DNA of 64,000 nt from Kutzneria sp. 744 (GCF_000568255.1 NZ_KK037166.1:3810766-3874765), one strand, 5' to 3'; counted from the first letter of the stretch, positions 52,412-62,653 are shown. A program made the numbers and translations. Notes: a model not told the origin generated them from the letters alone.

Positions 52412-52795
52412 GTGGGAACGCCGCAGAACTTCTACGAGGCCGTCGGCGGCGAGAAGACGTTCCGCCGCATCGTCGGCCGCTTCTACGCCGAGGTCGCCAA
52501 GGACGAGGTGCTCCGTCCGCTGTATCCGGAGGAGGACCTCGGGCCGGCCGAGGAGCGTCTGCGGCTGTTCCTGATCCAGTACTGGGGCGGCCCGCACACC
52601 TACTCCGACCAGCGCGGCCACCCCCGGCTGCGGATGCGGCACGCGCCGTTCACGGTCGGTCCGATCCAGCGGGACGCGTGGCTGCGCTGCATGCGGATCG
52701 CCGTCGACGAGGAGCGGCTGCCCGAGGCCGAGCGCCAGCAGCTGTGGGAGTACCTGGAGATGGCGGCCAACAGCCTGCTCAACACCTGGGTGTGA
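52412..52795 (+). CDS. glbO: truncated haemoglobin, group II (GlbO)
   Basis: 127 aa from GTG 52412, 16 bp after mscS. Two-over-two globin fold. [20 protein letters not shown] is the N-terminal segment with the family YxxxG pattern. [20 protein letters not shown] contains the CD/E region with distal residues, and [20 protein letters not shown] has the proximal His and the group II Trp G8. Binds O2 or NO; in mycobacteria GlbO supports respiration and sits next to aglA, as here. Confidence 0.94.
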   Translation: MGTPQNFYEAVGGEKTFRRIVGRFYAEVAKDEVLRPLYPEEDLGPAEERLRLFLIQYWGGPHTYSDQRGHPRLRMRHAPFTVGPIQRDAWLRCMRIAVDEERLPEAERQQLWEYLEMAANSLLNTWV

Positions 52796-52897
52796 GATCC
52801 CGGTGAGAACGATCACTGCGCGGCTGACCACGGTTTTCCGCCTGGCGTAACCCATTAGGGGACAACCGATCCCGGACGGATGGCAATATGACACCCC

Positions 52898-54493
52898 GTG
52901 CGACGATCCGCTGACGTTCATGCCGAGATCGCCGAGAAGTCGGCTTGGTGGCGCGACGCGGTCTTCTACCAGGTGTACGTCAGGTCCTTCGCGGACTCGG
53001 ACGGCGACGGCGTCGGCGATCTCGAGGGCATCCGGTCCCGACTGGGCTACCTGGAGCTGCTCGGGGTCGACGCGCTCTGGCTGACGCCGTTCTACCGCTC
53101 GCCGATGGCCGATCACGGCTACGACGTCGCCGATCCACGGGACGTCGACCCGCAGTTCGGCGACCTGGCCGCGTTCGACCGCCTCGTTGCCGACGCGCAC
53201 AAGTGCGGCATCAAGGTCACCGTCGACCTCGTGCCCAACCACACCAGCGACCAGCACGGGTGGTTCCAGGCCGCCCTGCGGGCCGGGCCCGGCAGCGTCG
53301 AGCGGGACCGGTACCACTTCCGTGAGGGCCGGGGCGGCGACGGCTCAATGCCGCCCAACAACTGGACCAGCGTGTTCGGCGGGCCCGCTTGGACGCGGGT
53401 CGCCGACGGGCAGTGGTACCTGCACCTGTTCGCGCCCCAGCAGCCCGACCTGAACTGGTCCCATCCCGAGGTTCGCGCCGATCTCGAGCGCACCCTCCGA
53501 TTCTGGCTCGACCGCGGGGCCGACGGCTTCCGCATCGACGTCGCCCACGGCATGGCCAAGCCGTACGGGCTGCCCGACATGGACCCCCGGGCCGAGATCG
53601 GCGCCGGCGTGCTGCACGACAACGCCCTCGACCCGCGATTCGACGACGACGGTGTGCACGAGATCCACCGCATGATCCGCAAGGTGCTCGACGAGTACCC
53701 CAACGCCATGGCCGTCGGCGAAATCTGGGTCAAGGAGAACGAGCGGTTCACCCGCTACCTCCGAGCCGATGAGCTCCACCTCGGCTTCAACTTCCGCCTC
53801 GTGGAAGCCGAGTTCGACGCCGACTCCGTCCGCAACGCCATCGACTCCTCGCTCGCCGCCGTCACCTACGTCGACTCCCCCGCCACCTGGACTCTGTCCA
53901 ACCACGACGTCGTCCGGCACGTCACCCGCTACGGCGACGGCTTACTCGGTCGTCAGCGCGCCCGGGCCATGGCCCTCGTAGAGCTCGCCCTGCCCGGGGT
54001 CGTCTACGTCTACAACGGCGAGGAACTCGGGCTGTCCAACGTCGAACTGCCCGACTGGGCCCTCCAGGACCCCATCTGGCTTCGGTCCGGGCACACCGAT
54101 CGGGGCCGCGACGGCTGCCGCGTGCCCATTCCCTGGGAGGGCGACCAGCCCCCCTTCGGCTTCTCCTCCGGCGTCGCCACCTGGCTGCCCATGCCGCACG
54201 AGTGGGCCGGCCTCACCGTCGAGGCCCAGCTCGAGGACCCCGGGTCCATGCTGTCCCTCTACCGCCAGGCCCTCGAGCTCCGGAAGACCCATCCAGCCTT
54301 CGGCGGCGAGAGCCTCGAGTGGTACGGCGCCCCTCCTGGCTGCTTCGCCTTCCGCCGCAAGGGCGGCGGTCTCATCTGCGCCCTCAATACCGGCAGCGCC
54401 CCCGTGCCGCTGCCGCCCGGGCAGGTGCTGCTGGCCAGCGGGCCGATGGCCGCCGACCTCCTGCCCCCGGACACCGCCGTCTGGCTGGTGTGA
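52898..54493 (+). CDS. aglA: alpha-glucosidase, GH13 family
   Basis: 531 aa from GTG 52898. Hydrolyses alpha-glucosidic bonds of small oligosaccharides. WWRDAVFYQVYVRSFADSDG opens the TIM barrel (region I follows as VDLVPNHTSD). The nucleophile Asp is in GFRIDVAHGMAK (near 212), the acid/base Glu in AVGEIWVKENE (near 275) and the transition-state Asp in LSNHDVVRH (near 335). The C-terminal beta domain ends at GPMAADLLPPDTAVWLV. No signal, so cytosolic. Possible role in trehalose or maltodextrin use. Confidence 0.94.
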   Translation: MRRSADVHAEIAEKSAWWRDAVFYQVYVRSFADSDGDGVGDLEGIRSRLGYLELLGVDALWLTPFYRSPMADHGYDVADPRDVDPQFGDLAAFDRLVADAHKCGIKVTVDLVPNHTSDQHGWFQAALRAGPGSVERDRYHFREGRGGDGSMPPNNWTSVFGGPAWTRVADGQWYLHLFAPQQPDLNWSHPEVRADLERTLRFWLDRGADGFRIDVAHGMAKPYGLPDMDPRAEIGAGVLHDNALDPRFDDDGVHEIHRMIRKVLDEYPNAMAVGEIWVKENERFTRYLRADELHLGFNFRLVEAEFDADSVRNAIDSSLAAVTYVDSPATWTLSNHDVVRHVTRYGDGLLGRQRARAMALVELALPGVVYVYNGEELGLSNVELPDWALQDPIWLRSGHTDRGRDGCRVPIPWEGDQPPFGFSSGVATWLPMPHEWAGLTVEAQLEDPGSMLSLYRQALELRKTHPAFGGESLEWYGAPPGCFAFRRKGGGLICALNTGSAPVPLPPGQVLLASGPMAADLLPPDTAVWLV

Positions 54494-54594
54494 CGGCTTT
54501 CTCGTCCCGTCGGGGGCCGCACCGTGGCCGCTGGCCTGGCACCGTTCACCGGCAGTTCCGCCCGCGTTGGGGATCGGCGATTAACTTCCCGCCC

Positions 54595-56430
54595 ATGAGT
54601 GACTCAAGTCGTCGCAGCTTCCTGCGTGGTGCTGGGCTCATCGGTGCGGGGGTGGCGGCGACCGGTGCGCTCGGCACTGTCTCCGCGTCCGCGGCCCCGT
54701 CATCGACGGCCGGCTGGTACCCCGATCCGAACGACCCACGCTTCACGCTCGTCGTCATGCCGGACACGCAGTACCTGTTCGACGAGGACCGCGGCGACGC
54801 CACGCCCTTGGACGCCTCGCTGCGCCACGTCCTCGACGGCGGTGCTGACAATGTTGTCTTCCTGTCGCACCTCGGCGACCTCACCGAACACGGCGAGGCC
54901 GGCGAAATCGCCCAGATCGGCCACTCGTTCCAGGCGCTCGACCGCAACCGCGTCGGCTACAGCGTGCTGGCCGGCAACCACGACGTGAACTCCTCAACCG
55001 ACGACCAGCGCGGCAGCAGCCCGTGGCTGTCGACCTTCGGTCCGCAGCGGTTCCACAGTTCGCCGACATTCCGCGGTTCGTCCAAGGACGGCTACAACAG
55101 CTACCACCTGTTCCGGGGCGGCGGCCGCGACTGGCTCGTCCTCGCCCTGGACTGGCGGCTGTCCCCCGCCGGCTTCGACTGGGCCCGCACGGTCATCCGC
55201 CAGCACCCGAAGACCCCGGTCATCCTCACCACCCACGAACTCGCCTACGCCGACGACGCCGGCCAGGCTTCGCTGTCCGACTACGGGCAGCAGCTATGGG
55301 ACCAGCTCATCAACGACAACGACCAGATCTTCCTCACCCTCAACGGCCACTTCTGGCCGCCCGGCCGGGCCGTGCTGCGCAACAGGGCCGGACACGACGT
55401 CCATGTGCACATCACCAACTACCAGGACCACTACTACGGCGGCAGCGCCATGATCCGGCTCTACCGCTTCGATCTGGCCCGCAACGTCATCGACGTTTCG
55501 ACCATCTCGCCCTGGCTGCTCGACCAGAACTCCTCCCGGCTCAACAAGCTGGACCGCCGCGAGATCGAGCTCACCGGCCCCGTCAACCGCTTCACGCTCG
55601 ACGTCGACTTCACTGCCCGGTTCAGCGGCTTCGCCCCCGTTCCCCCGCCTGTCTCCCGCCCGACGCGGGACGTCCTGGTCCCCGGCACCCTCGCCTACTG
55701 GCGGTTCGACAACGGTCCCGCCGCCGGCACGCCCTTCGCCGACGGTCTTGTGCAACGCGACCTCTCCGGCCACGGCAACGACCTCGTCCGAGTCACCATG
55801 CCCGGCAGTGGTCCGTCAGCTTTGACCTGGTCCGCCGACTTCCACCCCGGTGCCCCCGCGCACGGCAGCCTCCGCTTCGACGGCGGCAAGAACCCGGGCC
55901 ACGGCGCCTACCTTCAGACCGTCGACGCCGCGCCTCTCAATGCCACCAACTTCCAACACGGCTACACCATCGAGGCGTTCGTCAAGGTCCCCGGCGACTT
56001 CAAGAACGGCCTGCACGCCTGGTGCGGCATCTTCTCCCGCCTGTGCCGCGGCCGCGACGCCGGCAAGACGGGCGACGATCCGCTCGAGCCCGCCGCCACC
56101 CTGGCCCTCTCCGACGGCGCCCAGTTCCAGTGGGCCGTCTTCCCTCTCAACCAGACCGGTATCTCCACCTGCTGGGGCCACGAGCTGCTCCTCGACCAGT
56201 GGTGGCACGTTGCTCTCGTCAACACTGGTCAACACTCGTCAATGTTCGTCAACGGTTGTCCAGTGTTGAGGAACCCCAAGACCCCGGCCACCGGCATCTC
56301 CGGCACCGGCAACTGGCTACTCGGCGCCTATGACTACGACCGCACCGTCGACCAGGGCTTTTACGGCTGGATCGGCGACGTCCGCGTCGTCGACCGCGCT
56401 CTGTCGGTCCACGAGTTCATGCTCCGCTGA
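54595..56430 (+). CDS. Tat-exported metallophosphoesterase with C-terminal LamG-like domain
   Basis: 611 aa from ATG 54595. The twin-arginine signal is SSRRSFLRGAGLIGAGVAAT, with cleavage near ASAAPSS. The calcineurin-like phosphoesterase domain (about 50-310) shows VVMPDTQYLF, LSHLGDLTEHG, VLAGNHDVNSS and LTTHELAYADD for the two-metal site, then GHFWPPGRA. The C-terminal ~210 residues are a concanavalin/LamG-type fold (LRFDGGKNPGHGAYLQTVDA, WHVALVNTGQHSSMFVNGCP, WIGDVRVVDRALS). Secreted folded enzyme that may act on phosphodiesters at the surface; substrate unknown. Possible operon member after aglA (102-bp gap). Confidence 0.86.
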   Translation: MSDSSRRSFLRGAGLIGAGVAATGALGTVSASAAPSSTAGWYPDPNDPRFTLVVMPDTQYLFDEDRGDATPLDASLRHVLDGGADNVVFLSHLGDLTEHGEAGEIAQIGHSFQALDRNRVGYSVLAGNHDVNSSTDDQRGSSPWLSTFGPQRFHSSPTFRGSSKDGYNSYHLFRGGGRDWLVLALDWRLSPAGFDWARTVIRQHPKTPVILTTHELAYADDAGQASLSDYGQQLWDQLINDNDQIFLTLNGHFWPPGRAVLRNRAGHDVHVHITNYQDHYYGGSAMIRLYRFDLARNVIDVSTISPWLLDQNSSRLNKLDRREIELTGPVNRFTLDVDFTARFSGFAPVPPPVSRPTRDVLVPGTLAYWRFDNGPAAGTPFADGLVQRDLSGHGNDLVRVTMPGSGPSALTWSADFHPGAPAHGSLRFDGGKNPGHGAYLQTVDAAPLNATNFQHGYTIEAFVKVPGDFKNGLHAWCGIFSRLCRGRDAGKTGDDPLEPAATLALSDGAQFQWAVFPLNQTGISTCWGHELLLDQWWHVALVNTGQHSSMFVNGCPVLRNPKTPATGISGTGNWLLGAYDYDRTVDQGFYGWIGDVRVVDRALSVHEFMLR

Positions 56431-56481
56431 CCACCAGGTCGACTTCGCCGGCCGACACCAACTCGACCGGCGAAGTCGACT

Positions 56482-57117
56482 TCACACCAGCAGCGGCAGC
56501 AAGGCATGGCGTCGACGCACGACCGCGCCGAACCGGGCGTCAATACGCAGCCACGCGTCCGTCGCGGTCACCCGCACATTGCCCTCGAGGTCGCCAGATC
56601 CCAGGAACCCCATCCCGGACAGCGCGAACAGACAACGCAGCGGAATCTTGACGTCCAGCCCGCTGCCGCTCACGGTCAGCACCGTCTGGTCCAACAGCGA
56701 CGCCGGCGGCGTCCCGTGCGGGCCGGAGTTCTCGCGCGCGACGGCCACGCCCTGGTCGGCCAGTTCCGTCATCACGGCTACCGGCAGATCGTCGACCTGC
56801 TTCCACCCCTCCGCCGGCGGCAGGGCACTGCGCCACATCAGATCTTTCGACGCGCCCGGATCCACCCGGTCGCCACGCAGGATCGCCAGGCCGGAGAGCA
56901 GCTCACTGCCCGCGACCGCCACGTCCGACGGCGTCGCCGAACCGGCAACGGTCCGGGTCGCCAGCACATCGAACGGCGTCGCGACCCACGCTTCGACCCG
57001 ATCTTCGCCGCGGTTGCGCAGACGCACTACCCCTTGCTGGTCCAAGCGCACGGCCCGGGCCACGAACGCGCCGAGATCGTCGCGCTCCGACGTGTCAGCA
57101 AACACCAGCTCAGCCAC
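56482..57117 (-). CDS. conserved hypothetical protein (Rv2474c-like)
   Basis: 211 aa from GTG 57117; the start overlaps the thioesterase stop by 8 nt, so the pair is translationally coupled. AFVARAVRLDQQGVVRLRNR and VEAWVATPFDVLATRTVAGS are conserved in the actinobacterial family found between gdh and aglA; mycobacterial Rv2474c is the likely orthologue (from memory). Mixed alpha/beta soluble protein with no catalytic motif I can name. The conserved linkage to the thioesterase and gdh suggests a linked metabolic role. Confidence 0.78.
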   Translation of the reverse strand: MAELVFADTSERDDLGAFVARAVRLDQQGVVRLRNRGEDRVEAWVATPFDVLATRTVAGSATPSDVAVAGSELLSGLAILRGDRVDPGASKDLMWRSALPPAEGWKQVDDLPVAVMTELADQGVAVARENSGPHGTPPASLLDQTVLTVSGSGLDVKIPLRCLFALSGMGFLGSGDLEGNVRVTATDAWLRIDARFGAVVRRRHALLPLLV

Positions 57118-57541
57118 GTGCGCCCCCAGAGTGCCAGCTCGCCAGGAAGTCCCGTTCGGAGTCCGTCAACCGCCGCGGCCTCGTTTCTTCAACGTCGTAG
57201 GCACAGATCAGCGTCTCCGCCGTCACCGCAACCGTCGACGAGCCGTTTCCACCACTGCGCACGGAGTAGTCCAACATGAACGACGACGCCCTCAGATCGC
57301 GCACCGACATCTCGATGTCGACCGATCCCCCGTCGAACACCAGCGGAACGCGGTAGTCCACCGCCAGTTTCACCACGACCATGCCGCGCGACATGTCGAC
57401 GAGACCCTGCCGCGCCGCCTCGGTGAACACGAGAGCGACTCGTGCCTCTTCCAGAAGGGTGACCGTGTTCGCGTGGTTGACGTGCCCGTAAGCATCCATG
57501 TCGGACCACCGCGGTCGCACCTGCGCGACGAAGACACCCAA
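57110..57541 (-). CDS. acyl-CoA thioesterase, hotdog fold (4HBT type)
   Basis: 143 aa from TTG 57541, with GGGAGGC seven bases upstream. The hotdog signature RPRWSDMDAYGHVNHANTVT contains the catalytic Asp of the 4-hydroxybenzoyl-CoA thioesterase class, followed by the central helix LLEEARVALVFTEAARQGLV and strands MVVVKLAVDYRVPLVF. It hydrolyses acyl-CoA; the acyl group is unknown. It lies downstream of gdh on the same strand but after a strong terminator. Orthologue of mycobacterial Rv2475c by position (from memory). Confidence 0.88.
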   Translation of the reverse strand: MGVFVAQVRPRWSDMDAYGHVNHANTVTLLEEARVALVFTEAARQGLVDMSRGMVVVKLAVDYRVPLVFDGGSVDIEMSVRDLRASSFMLDYSVRSGGNGSSTVAVTAETLICAYDVEETRPRRLTDSERDFLASWHSGGARG

Positions 57542-57631
57542 CTACAACGCCTCCCTGGCTGATGCCCAGATTCAGTATTGGATCCTACCCAGCCAGCTCG
57601 GAGACCATTTCGCGGACAGCTGCCCGAACAG

Positions 57632-57671
57632 AACGGGACCCCGCCGGCGACGTTCGCCGGCGGGGCCCGTT
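57632..57671 (-). terminator. gdh terminator, near-perfect 19-bp stem
   Basis: AACGGGACCCCGCCGGCGA and TCGCCGGCGGGGCCCGTT pair (one bulge) around CGT, 11 bp after the gdh stop on the minus strand. Confidence 0.85.
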
Positions 57672-57682
57672 GTCCGTCGACG

Positions 57683-60600
57683 TCAGCGGATCATGCTGCG
57701 CACCTGCCGCGCCGCCACCGACAGCGTCGCCAGGTCGAGCCGGCCGACCCGGCTGATCTCCTGGAGTGCCGCCCGGGCACGGCCGAGACGCGACGCGTTG
57801 GACTGCTCCCAGTTGGCGATCTTCACCTCGGGGCTCTCCCCGGGATCGCTGTGCCGGAGCACGTCGAGGGTGATCGCCCGCAGCGAGGAGTACAGATCGT
57901 CACGCAACGCCAGGCGGGCGAGCGCGTGCCAGCGGTTACCGCGTTCCAGGTCACTGACCGAGCTGAGCATCTGGTCGATGTTCAGGTGCTCCGACAGCGC
58001 GTAGTACAGCTCCGCCGTCTCCTGGTGCGTGCGCTCGACACCCAGCCCTTCGCGCTCCGCCAGCTCCGCGACCTCGCTGATGTCCAGCAGGCCGTACGTG
58101 TAGAGCAGTGCGGCGACGCGCTCCGCCAGGTCCTTGGGAGCGCCCTGGTCGACCAGCTGTTCCGCATGGCCGGCGACGATCTCCCGCTCGCGGCCACGCA
58201 GCAGCGACAGCGCCTGGGGCGCCAGCTCGGTCACCATCGTCGAGAAGCGATTGATCTCGGCGCCAACGGCCAGCGGCTGCGGCCGGTTGGACAGCAGCCA
58301 CCGGGACGCGCGATCGAGCAGTCGGCGGGTCTCCAACATCAGCGAGTTCTGCAGATCCGTGGAGACCTTGTTGTCCAACTCGTCGATCTCGCGCCAGATC
58401 TGCGGCAACCCGAAGACGTTCGTCACGACCGCGTACGCCCGAACCGCGTCGGTCGAGCTCGCGCCGACCTCCTCGGCCAGCCGGAACGCGTACGAGATGC
58501 CGCCGCCGTCGACGACCTCGTTGACCAACAGCGTCGTGGTGATCTGCTTGCGTAGCGGGTGCGAGCCGATCGCGTTGCCGAACTGCTCACGCAGTTTGCT
58601 CGGGAAGTACTCCGGCAGCCTGCGCACGAACACGTCCGAGTCGGGCAGGTTGCTGGCCAGCACCTCGTCCTTGATCGCCAGCTTGACGTGCGCGAGCAGC
58701 GTCGCCAGCTCCGGCGAGGTCAGACCGTCGCCCGCCTTCTCCAGCGCCTTGAACTGCATGCTCGACGGCAGAGCCTCCAGGTGGCGGTCCAGACCGTGGT
58801 TCGCCTCCAGGTCGGCGACCAACCGCGCGTGCACCGACAGCATCGGCGCCGCGTGCGCCCGGCTGACCCCCAGCACGGCGTTCTGCCAGTAGTTGTCGCG
58901 CAGCACCAGCATGCCGACCTCGTCGGTCATCTCGGCCAGCAGCTCGTTGCGGTGCTCACGGTCCAGCTGTCCCTCGGTGACGAGGTGATCCAGCAGGATC
59001 TTGATGTTGACCTCGTGGTCGGAGCAGTCGACGCCGGCCGAGTTGTCCAACGCGTCGGTGTTGACCCGCCCGCCCGCACGGGCGAACTCGATCCGGCCAC
59101 GCTGCGTCAACCCCAGGTTGCCGCCCTCACCGATGACCTTCACCCGCAGGTCGGCGCCGTCAACGCGGACCGCGTCGTTCGCCTTGTCGCCGACCTCCGC
59201 GTGTGACTCGGTCGCCGACTTCACGTACGTGCCGATGCCGCCGTTCCACAGCAGGTCGACCGGCGCCAGGAAGATCTTCTTGATCAGATCGGTCGGGGCC
59301 ATGTGGTCGACGTCGCCGTCGATGCCCAGTGCCTCCTTGACCTGCGGGCTCAGCGGGATCGACTTGGCCGTCCGCGGCCACACGCCACCGCCGTCGCTGA
59401 TCAGGCTGCGGTCGTAGTCGTCCCACGACGAGCGCGGCAGCTCGAACAGGCGCTTCCGCTCGGCGAACGACGGCGCCGCCACCGGGCTCGGGTCGAGGAA
59501 CACGTGCCGGTGGTCGAACGCGGCGACCAGCCGGATGTGCTCGGAAAGCAGCATGCCGTTGCCGAACACGTCACCGGACATGTCGCCGACGCCGACGACC
59601 GTGAACTCCTGCGTCTGAGTGTCGACGTCCAGTTCCCGGAACGCCCGCTTGACGCTCTCCCACGCGCCCTTGGCGGTGATGCCCATCTGCTTGTGGTCGT
59701 AGCCGACCGACCCGCCGGAGGCGAACGCGTCGCCGAGCCAGAAGCCGTACTTGCCGGCGACCTCGTTGGCGATGTCCGAGAACGTCGCGGTGCCCTTGTC
59801 CGCCGCGACGACCAGATAGGTGTCGTCGCCGTCGTTCCGGACGACCTGCGGGGCGGGAACGACCGTGCCCGCGTCGAGGTTGTCCGTCAGGTCGAGCAGG
59901 CCCGAGATGAACATGCGGTAGCAGGTGATGCCCTCGGCCAGGAACGCCTCGCGGTCCAGGCCCGGGTCGCCCTTGGGAGCCGGCGGACGCTTCAACACGA
60001 AGCCGCCCTTGGCGCCGACCGGCACGATCACGGCGTTCTTCACCGCCTGCGCCTTGACCAGACCCAGAATCTCGGTGCGGAAGTCCTCCCGCCGGTCGGA
60101 CCAGCGCAGGCCGCCTCGGGCGACCGGGCCGAACCGCAGGTGCACGCCCTCGAAGCGCGGCGAGTACACGAAGATTTCAAAGCGCGGCTTCGGGTCAGGC
60201 AGCTCCGGCAGCGAGCGGGAGTCCAGCTTGACCGCCAGGTACGGCCGCGCATCGCCATCGGCGTTGCGCACGAAGTAGTTCGTCCGCAGCGTCGCGTTGA
60301 TCAGCGACAGCAGCTGGCGCAGGATCCGGTCCGCGTCGAGGCTGGTCACCTCGTCGATCAGCTCGGTGATCTCGGCCGTCAACGCCGTGACCACACCCGT
60401 GCGGGTGTCGTCCGACAGCGCCGGGTCGAAGCGCGACTCGAACAGCCGCACCAGTGCCTCGGCGACGTTCGTGTAGCGCAGGACCGCATCCTCGATGTAG
60501 TCCTGGCTGTACGGGATTCCCACCTGGCGCAGGTATTTCGCATACGCGCGGAGCACCGAGGCCTGCCGCCAGCCGAGTCCGGCGCGCAGCACGAGGGCGT

Positions 60601-62653
60601 TGAAGCTGTCGACCTCCGCCTCGTCGCGCCAGGCCGCCGCGAACGCGTCCTGGAACAGGACACGAACGGTGTCCAGGTTCTGCTTGGCGAGGCGGTCCAG
60701 CACGCCCTGCTCCATGCGCAGGCCGAAGTCGAAGATCCAGCACTGCGTGCCGTCCTCGCGCTGGATCTCGTACGGACGCTCGTCGACGACCTCGACGCCC
60801 ATCCGCTGCAACACCGGCAGCACCTGCGACAGCGTCACCCGCGCGCCGGCCAGGTACAGCTTGAACCGCCGCTCCCCCGGCTCGGCGTCCGCCGGCAGGT
60901 AGAACGACATGTCCAGGTCACCCTCGGACAACCGCTGGATCCGGCGCAGGTCGGCAAGGCCTTCGGTGGCGGTGAAGTCTTCCTTGTAGCTCTCCGGGAA
61001 GGCCATCGCGAAGCGCTGGCCCTGCTCGGTGGCGGACTCCGCGCCGAGCTGGTTCGCCGAATCCGAGGCCTGCTCGGGCTCGTTGTGCTCGGACAGAATC
61101 GCGTCCGCCATGCGGTCGTCCCAGTTGCGGGTGGCTTCACCCAGCAGGGCCTGAATGCGAATGGAATTCGGTTCTGCCGCTTCGCTCGGCTCCGTGTGCA
61201 CCATGAAGTGCACCCGGGCCAGCGGGCTCTCGCCGATCAGCGCGCTGTACTCGAGGTTCTTGCCCTGCAGTTCGGCGAGCAGGACCTCCTGCATCGCCAA
61301 CCGCGACGTCGTCGTGTACCGGTCGCGCGGCAGATATACGAGGCACGAGTAGAACCGCCCGTACGGGTCACGCCGCAGGAACAGCCGCAGCCGACGGCGC
61401 TCGGCCAGGGCGAGCACACCGGTCGCGATGTCGTACAGCGTGTCCGCGTCGGTGGAGAACAGCTCGCTGCGCGGGTAGTTCTGAATGACCTCGAGCATCC
61501 GCTGGCCGGAGTACGACTCCAGCGGGAAGCCGGCGCGGTGGATGACGTTGCGGACCCGACGGCTGATCACCGGGATGTCCAGCACGTCCTCGTGCAGCGC
61601 CGACGTCGTGAAGACGCCGAGGAACCGGTGCTCGCCGCTGACATTGCCTTCGGCGTCGAACGTCTTCACGCCCACGTAGTACGGGTACATCGAGCGGTGC
61701 ACCGCGGACGGCGCACTCGCCTGCGTCAACACCAGCAACTCCGGCGCCAGCGCCTGCGCAGCCGTGTCCGGTCCTGCGGTCAGGCTTCGCGCCGCCAGGC
61801 TGTCCTGGCGCAGCACGCCCAGGCCAGAAGCGAGAACCGCGCGCAACGCCGGCTCCTCGCCGCCCGCGGGGTCTTCGACGAGCTCGTACTGGCGGTAGCC
61901 GATGAAGGTGAAATGCCCCTCAGCCAGCCACCGCAACAGGCTCATGCCGTCGGCGACCTCCTCGGCGTCCAGCCTCGGCGGCGCCTGCTCCAGCTGGTCG
62001 GCCAGCTGGAGGGCCGTGCCCGCCATCTTGTCGGTGTCCTCGACGACCTCGCGGACGTCGTTGACCACCGAGATCAGCCGGTTCTCGAGCTCGCGGCCGC
62101 GCTCGGCGTCCGTGATGAGGTCGACCTCGATGTGCATCCACGACTCGGCGAGGGTGTCCGCCGGCGGCTCCCCCGGATCGGCCTCCGGCAGCACCTCGCG
62201 GAGCGCACCCGTCACGTCCCGGCGCACCACCACGATCGGGTGCACGACGCGGTGCACCTGGATCCCGCTGCGAATCAGCGCCGAGGAGATCGAGTCGACC
62301 AGGTAGGGCATGTCGTCGGTGACGATCTGCACGACCGTCACCGGGCACGTCCACCCGTCCTGGGACCGGGTCGGGTTGAGGATGCGGACCACCGGTCGGC
62401 CGGGGACACGGTTGTCCGCCAGCTGGTAGGTGGATCGCACCGCGCCGACCAGGTCGCCAGGGTCGTCGTCGATGACTTCCTCGGCGGGCACGTAGCGGTA
62501 GTAGAGGCGGATCAGTTCTGCGAGTTCCGGTGCGGCGGCGACTGCGCCGCCGATCAGCTCATCGCGTACCTGTTCGGGACTGTCCAGCCGGTCTTCGCGG
62601 CTCACGCCGGTACCGGCGGTCGCAGGGCGGGACGGGGCTCCAGTCGAGCTCAT
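57683..62653 (-). CDS. gdh: NAD-specific glutamate dehydrogenase, large (180-kDa) class
   Basis: 1656 aa from ATG 62653 (MSSTGAPSRPATAGTGVSRE); mycobacterial Gdh is about 1620. It deaminates glutamate to 2-oxoglutarate and ammonia. The N-terminal ~700 residues contain ACT-like and regulatory segments (WTCPVTVVQIVTDDMPYLVD). The catalytic domain has RFGPVARGGLRWSDRREDFR and TEILGLVKAQAVKNAVIVPV, then GAKGGFVLKRP with the active lysine. The nucleotide fold has VVGVGDMSGDVFGNGMLLSE. A long helical C-terminus follows. Intact and followed by a terminator. In mycobacteria its activity is inhibited by GarA; this cannot be read here. Confidence 0.96.
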   Translation of the reverse strand: MSSTGAPSRPATAGTGVSREDRLDSPEQVRDELIGGAVAAAPELAELIRLYYRYVPAEEVIDDDPGDLVGAVRSTYQLADNRVPGRPVVRILNPTRSQDGWTCPVTVVQIVTDDMPYLVDSISSALIRSGIQVHRVVHPIVVVRRDVTGALREVLPEADPGEPPADTLAESWMHIEVDLITDAERGRELENRLISVVNDVREVVEDTDKMAGTALQLADQLEQAPPRLDAEEVADGMSLLRWLAEGHFTFIGYRQYELVEDPAGGEEPALRAVLASGLGVLRQDSLAARSLTAGPDTAAQALAPELLVLTQASAPSAVHRSMYPYYVGVKTFDAEGNVSGEHRFLGVFTTSALHEDVLDIPVISRRVRNVIHRAGFPLESYSGQRMLEVIQNYPRSELFSTDADTLYDIATGVLALAERRRLRLFLRRDPYGRFYSCLVYLPRDRYTTTSRLAMQEVLLAELQGKNLEYSALIGESPLARVHFMVHTEPSEAAEPNSIRIQALLGEATRNWDDRMADAILSEHNEPEQASDSANQLGAESATEQGQRFAMAFPESYKEDFTATEGLADLRRIQRLSEGDLDMSFYLPADAEPGERRFKLYLAGARVTLSQVLPVLQRMGVEVVDERPYEIQREDGTQCWIFDFGLRMEQGVLDRLAKQNLDTVRVLFQDAFAAAWRDEAEVDSFNALVLRAGLGWRQASVLRAYAKYLRQVGIPYSQDYIEDAVLRYTNVAEALVRLFESRFDPALSDDTRTGVVTALTAEITELIDEVTSLDADRILRQLLSLINATLRTNYFVRNADGDARPYLAVKLDSRSLPELPDPKPRFEIFVYSPRFEGVHLRFGPVARGGLRWSDRREDFRTEILGLVKAQAVKNAVIVPVGAKGGFVLKRPPAPKGDPGLDREAFLAEGITCYRMFISGLLDLTDNLDAGTVVPAPQVVRNDGDDTYLVVAADKGTATFSDIANEVAGKYGFWLGDAFASGGSVGYDHKQMGITAKGAWESVKRAFRELDVDTQTQEFTVVGVGDMSGDVFGNGMLLSEHIRLVAAFDHRHVFLDPSPVAAPSFAERKRLFELPRSSWDDYDRSLISDGGGVWPRTAKSIPLSPQVKEALGIDGDVDHMAPTDLIKKIFLAPVDLLWNGGIGTYVKSATESHAEVGDKANDAVRVDGADLRVKVIGEGGNLGLTQRGRIEFARAGGRVNTDALDNSAGVDCSDHEVNIKILLDHLVTEGQLDREHRNELLAEMTDEVGMLVLRDNYWQNAVLGVSRAHAAPMLSVHARLVADLEANHGLDRHLEALPSSMQFKALEKAGDGLTSPELATLLAHVKLAIKDEVLASNLPDSDVFVRRLPEYFPSKLREQFGNAIGSHPLRKQITTTLLVNEVVDGGGISYAFRLAEEVGASSTDAVRAYAVVTNVFGLPQIWREIDELDNKVSTDLQNSLMLETRRLLDRASRWLLSNRPQPLAVGAEINRFSTMVTELAPQALSLLRGREREIVAGHAEQLVDQGAPKDLAERVAALLYTYGLLDISEVAELAEREGLGVERTHQETAELYYALSEHLNIDQMLSSVSDLERGNRWHALARLALRDDLYSSLRAITLDVLRHSDPGESPEVKIANWEQSNASRLGRARAALQEISRVGRLDLATLSVAARQVRSMIR

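Noticed and set aside
56214-56275. short GTCAACACT-type repeats and a CAACACTGG/CCAGTGTTG hairpin
   Set aside because: They lie inside the phosphoesterase coding sequence in a conserved LamG-like strand; probably codon-level coincidence.
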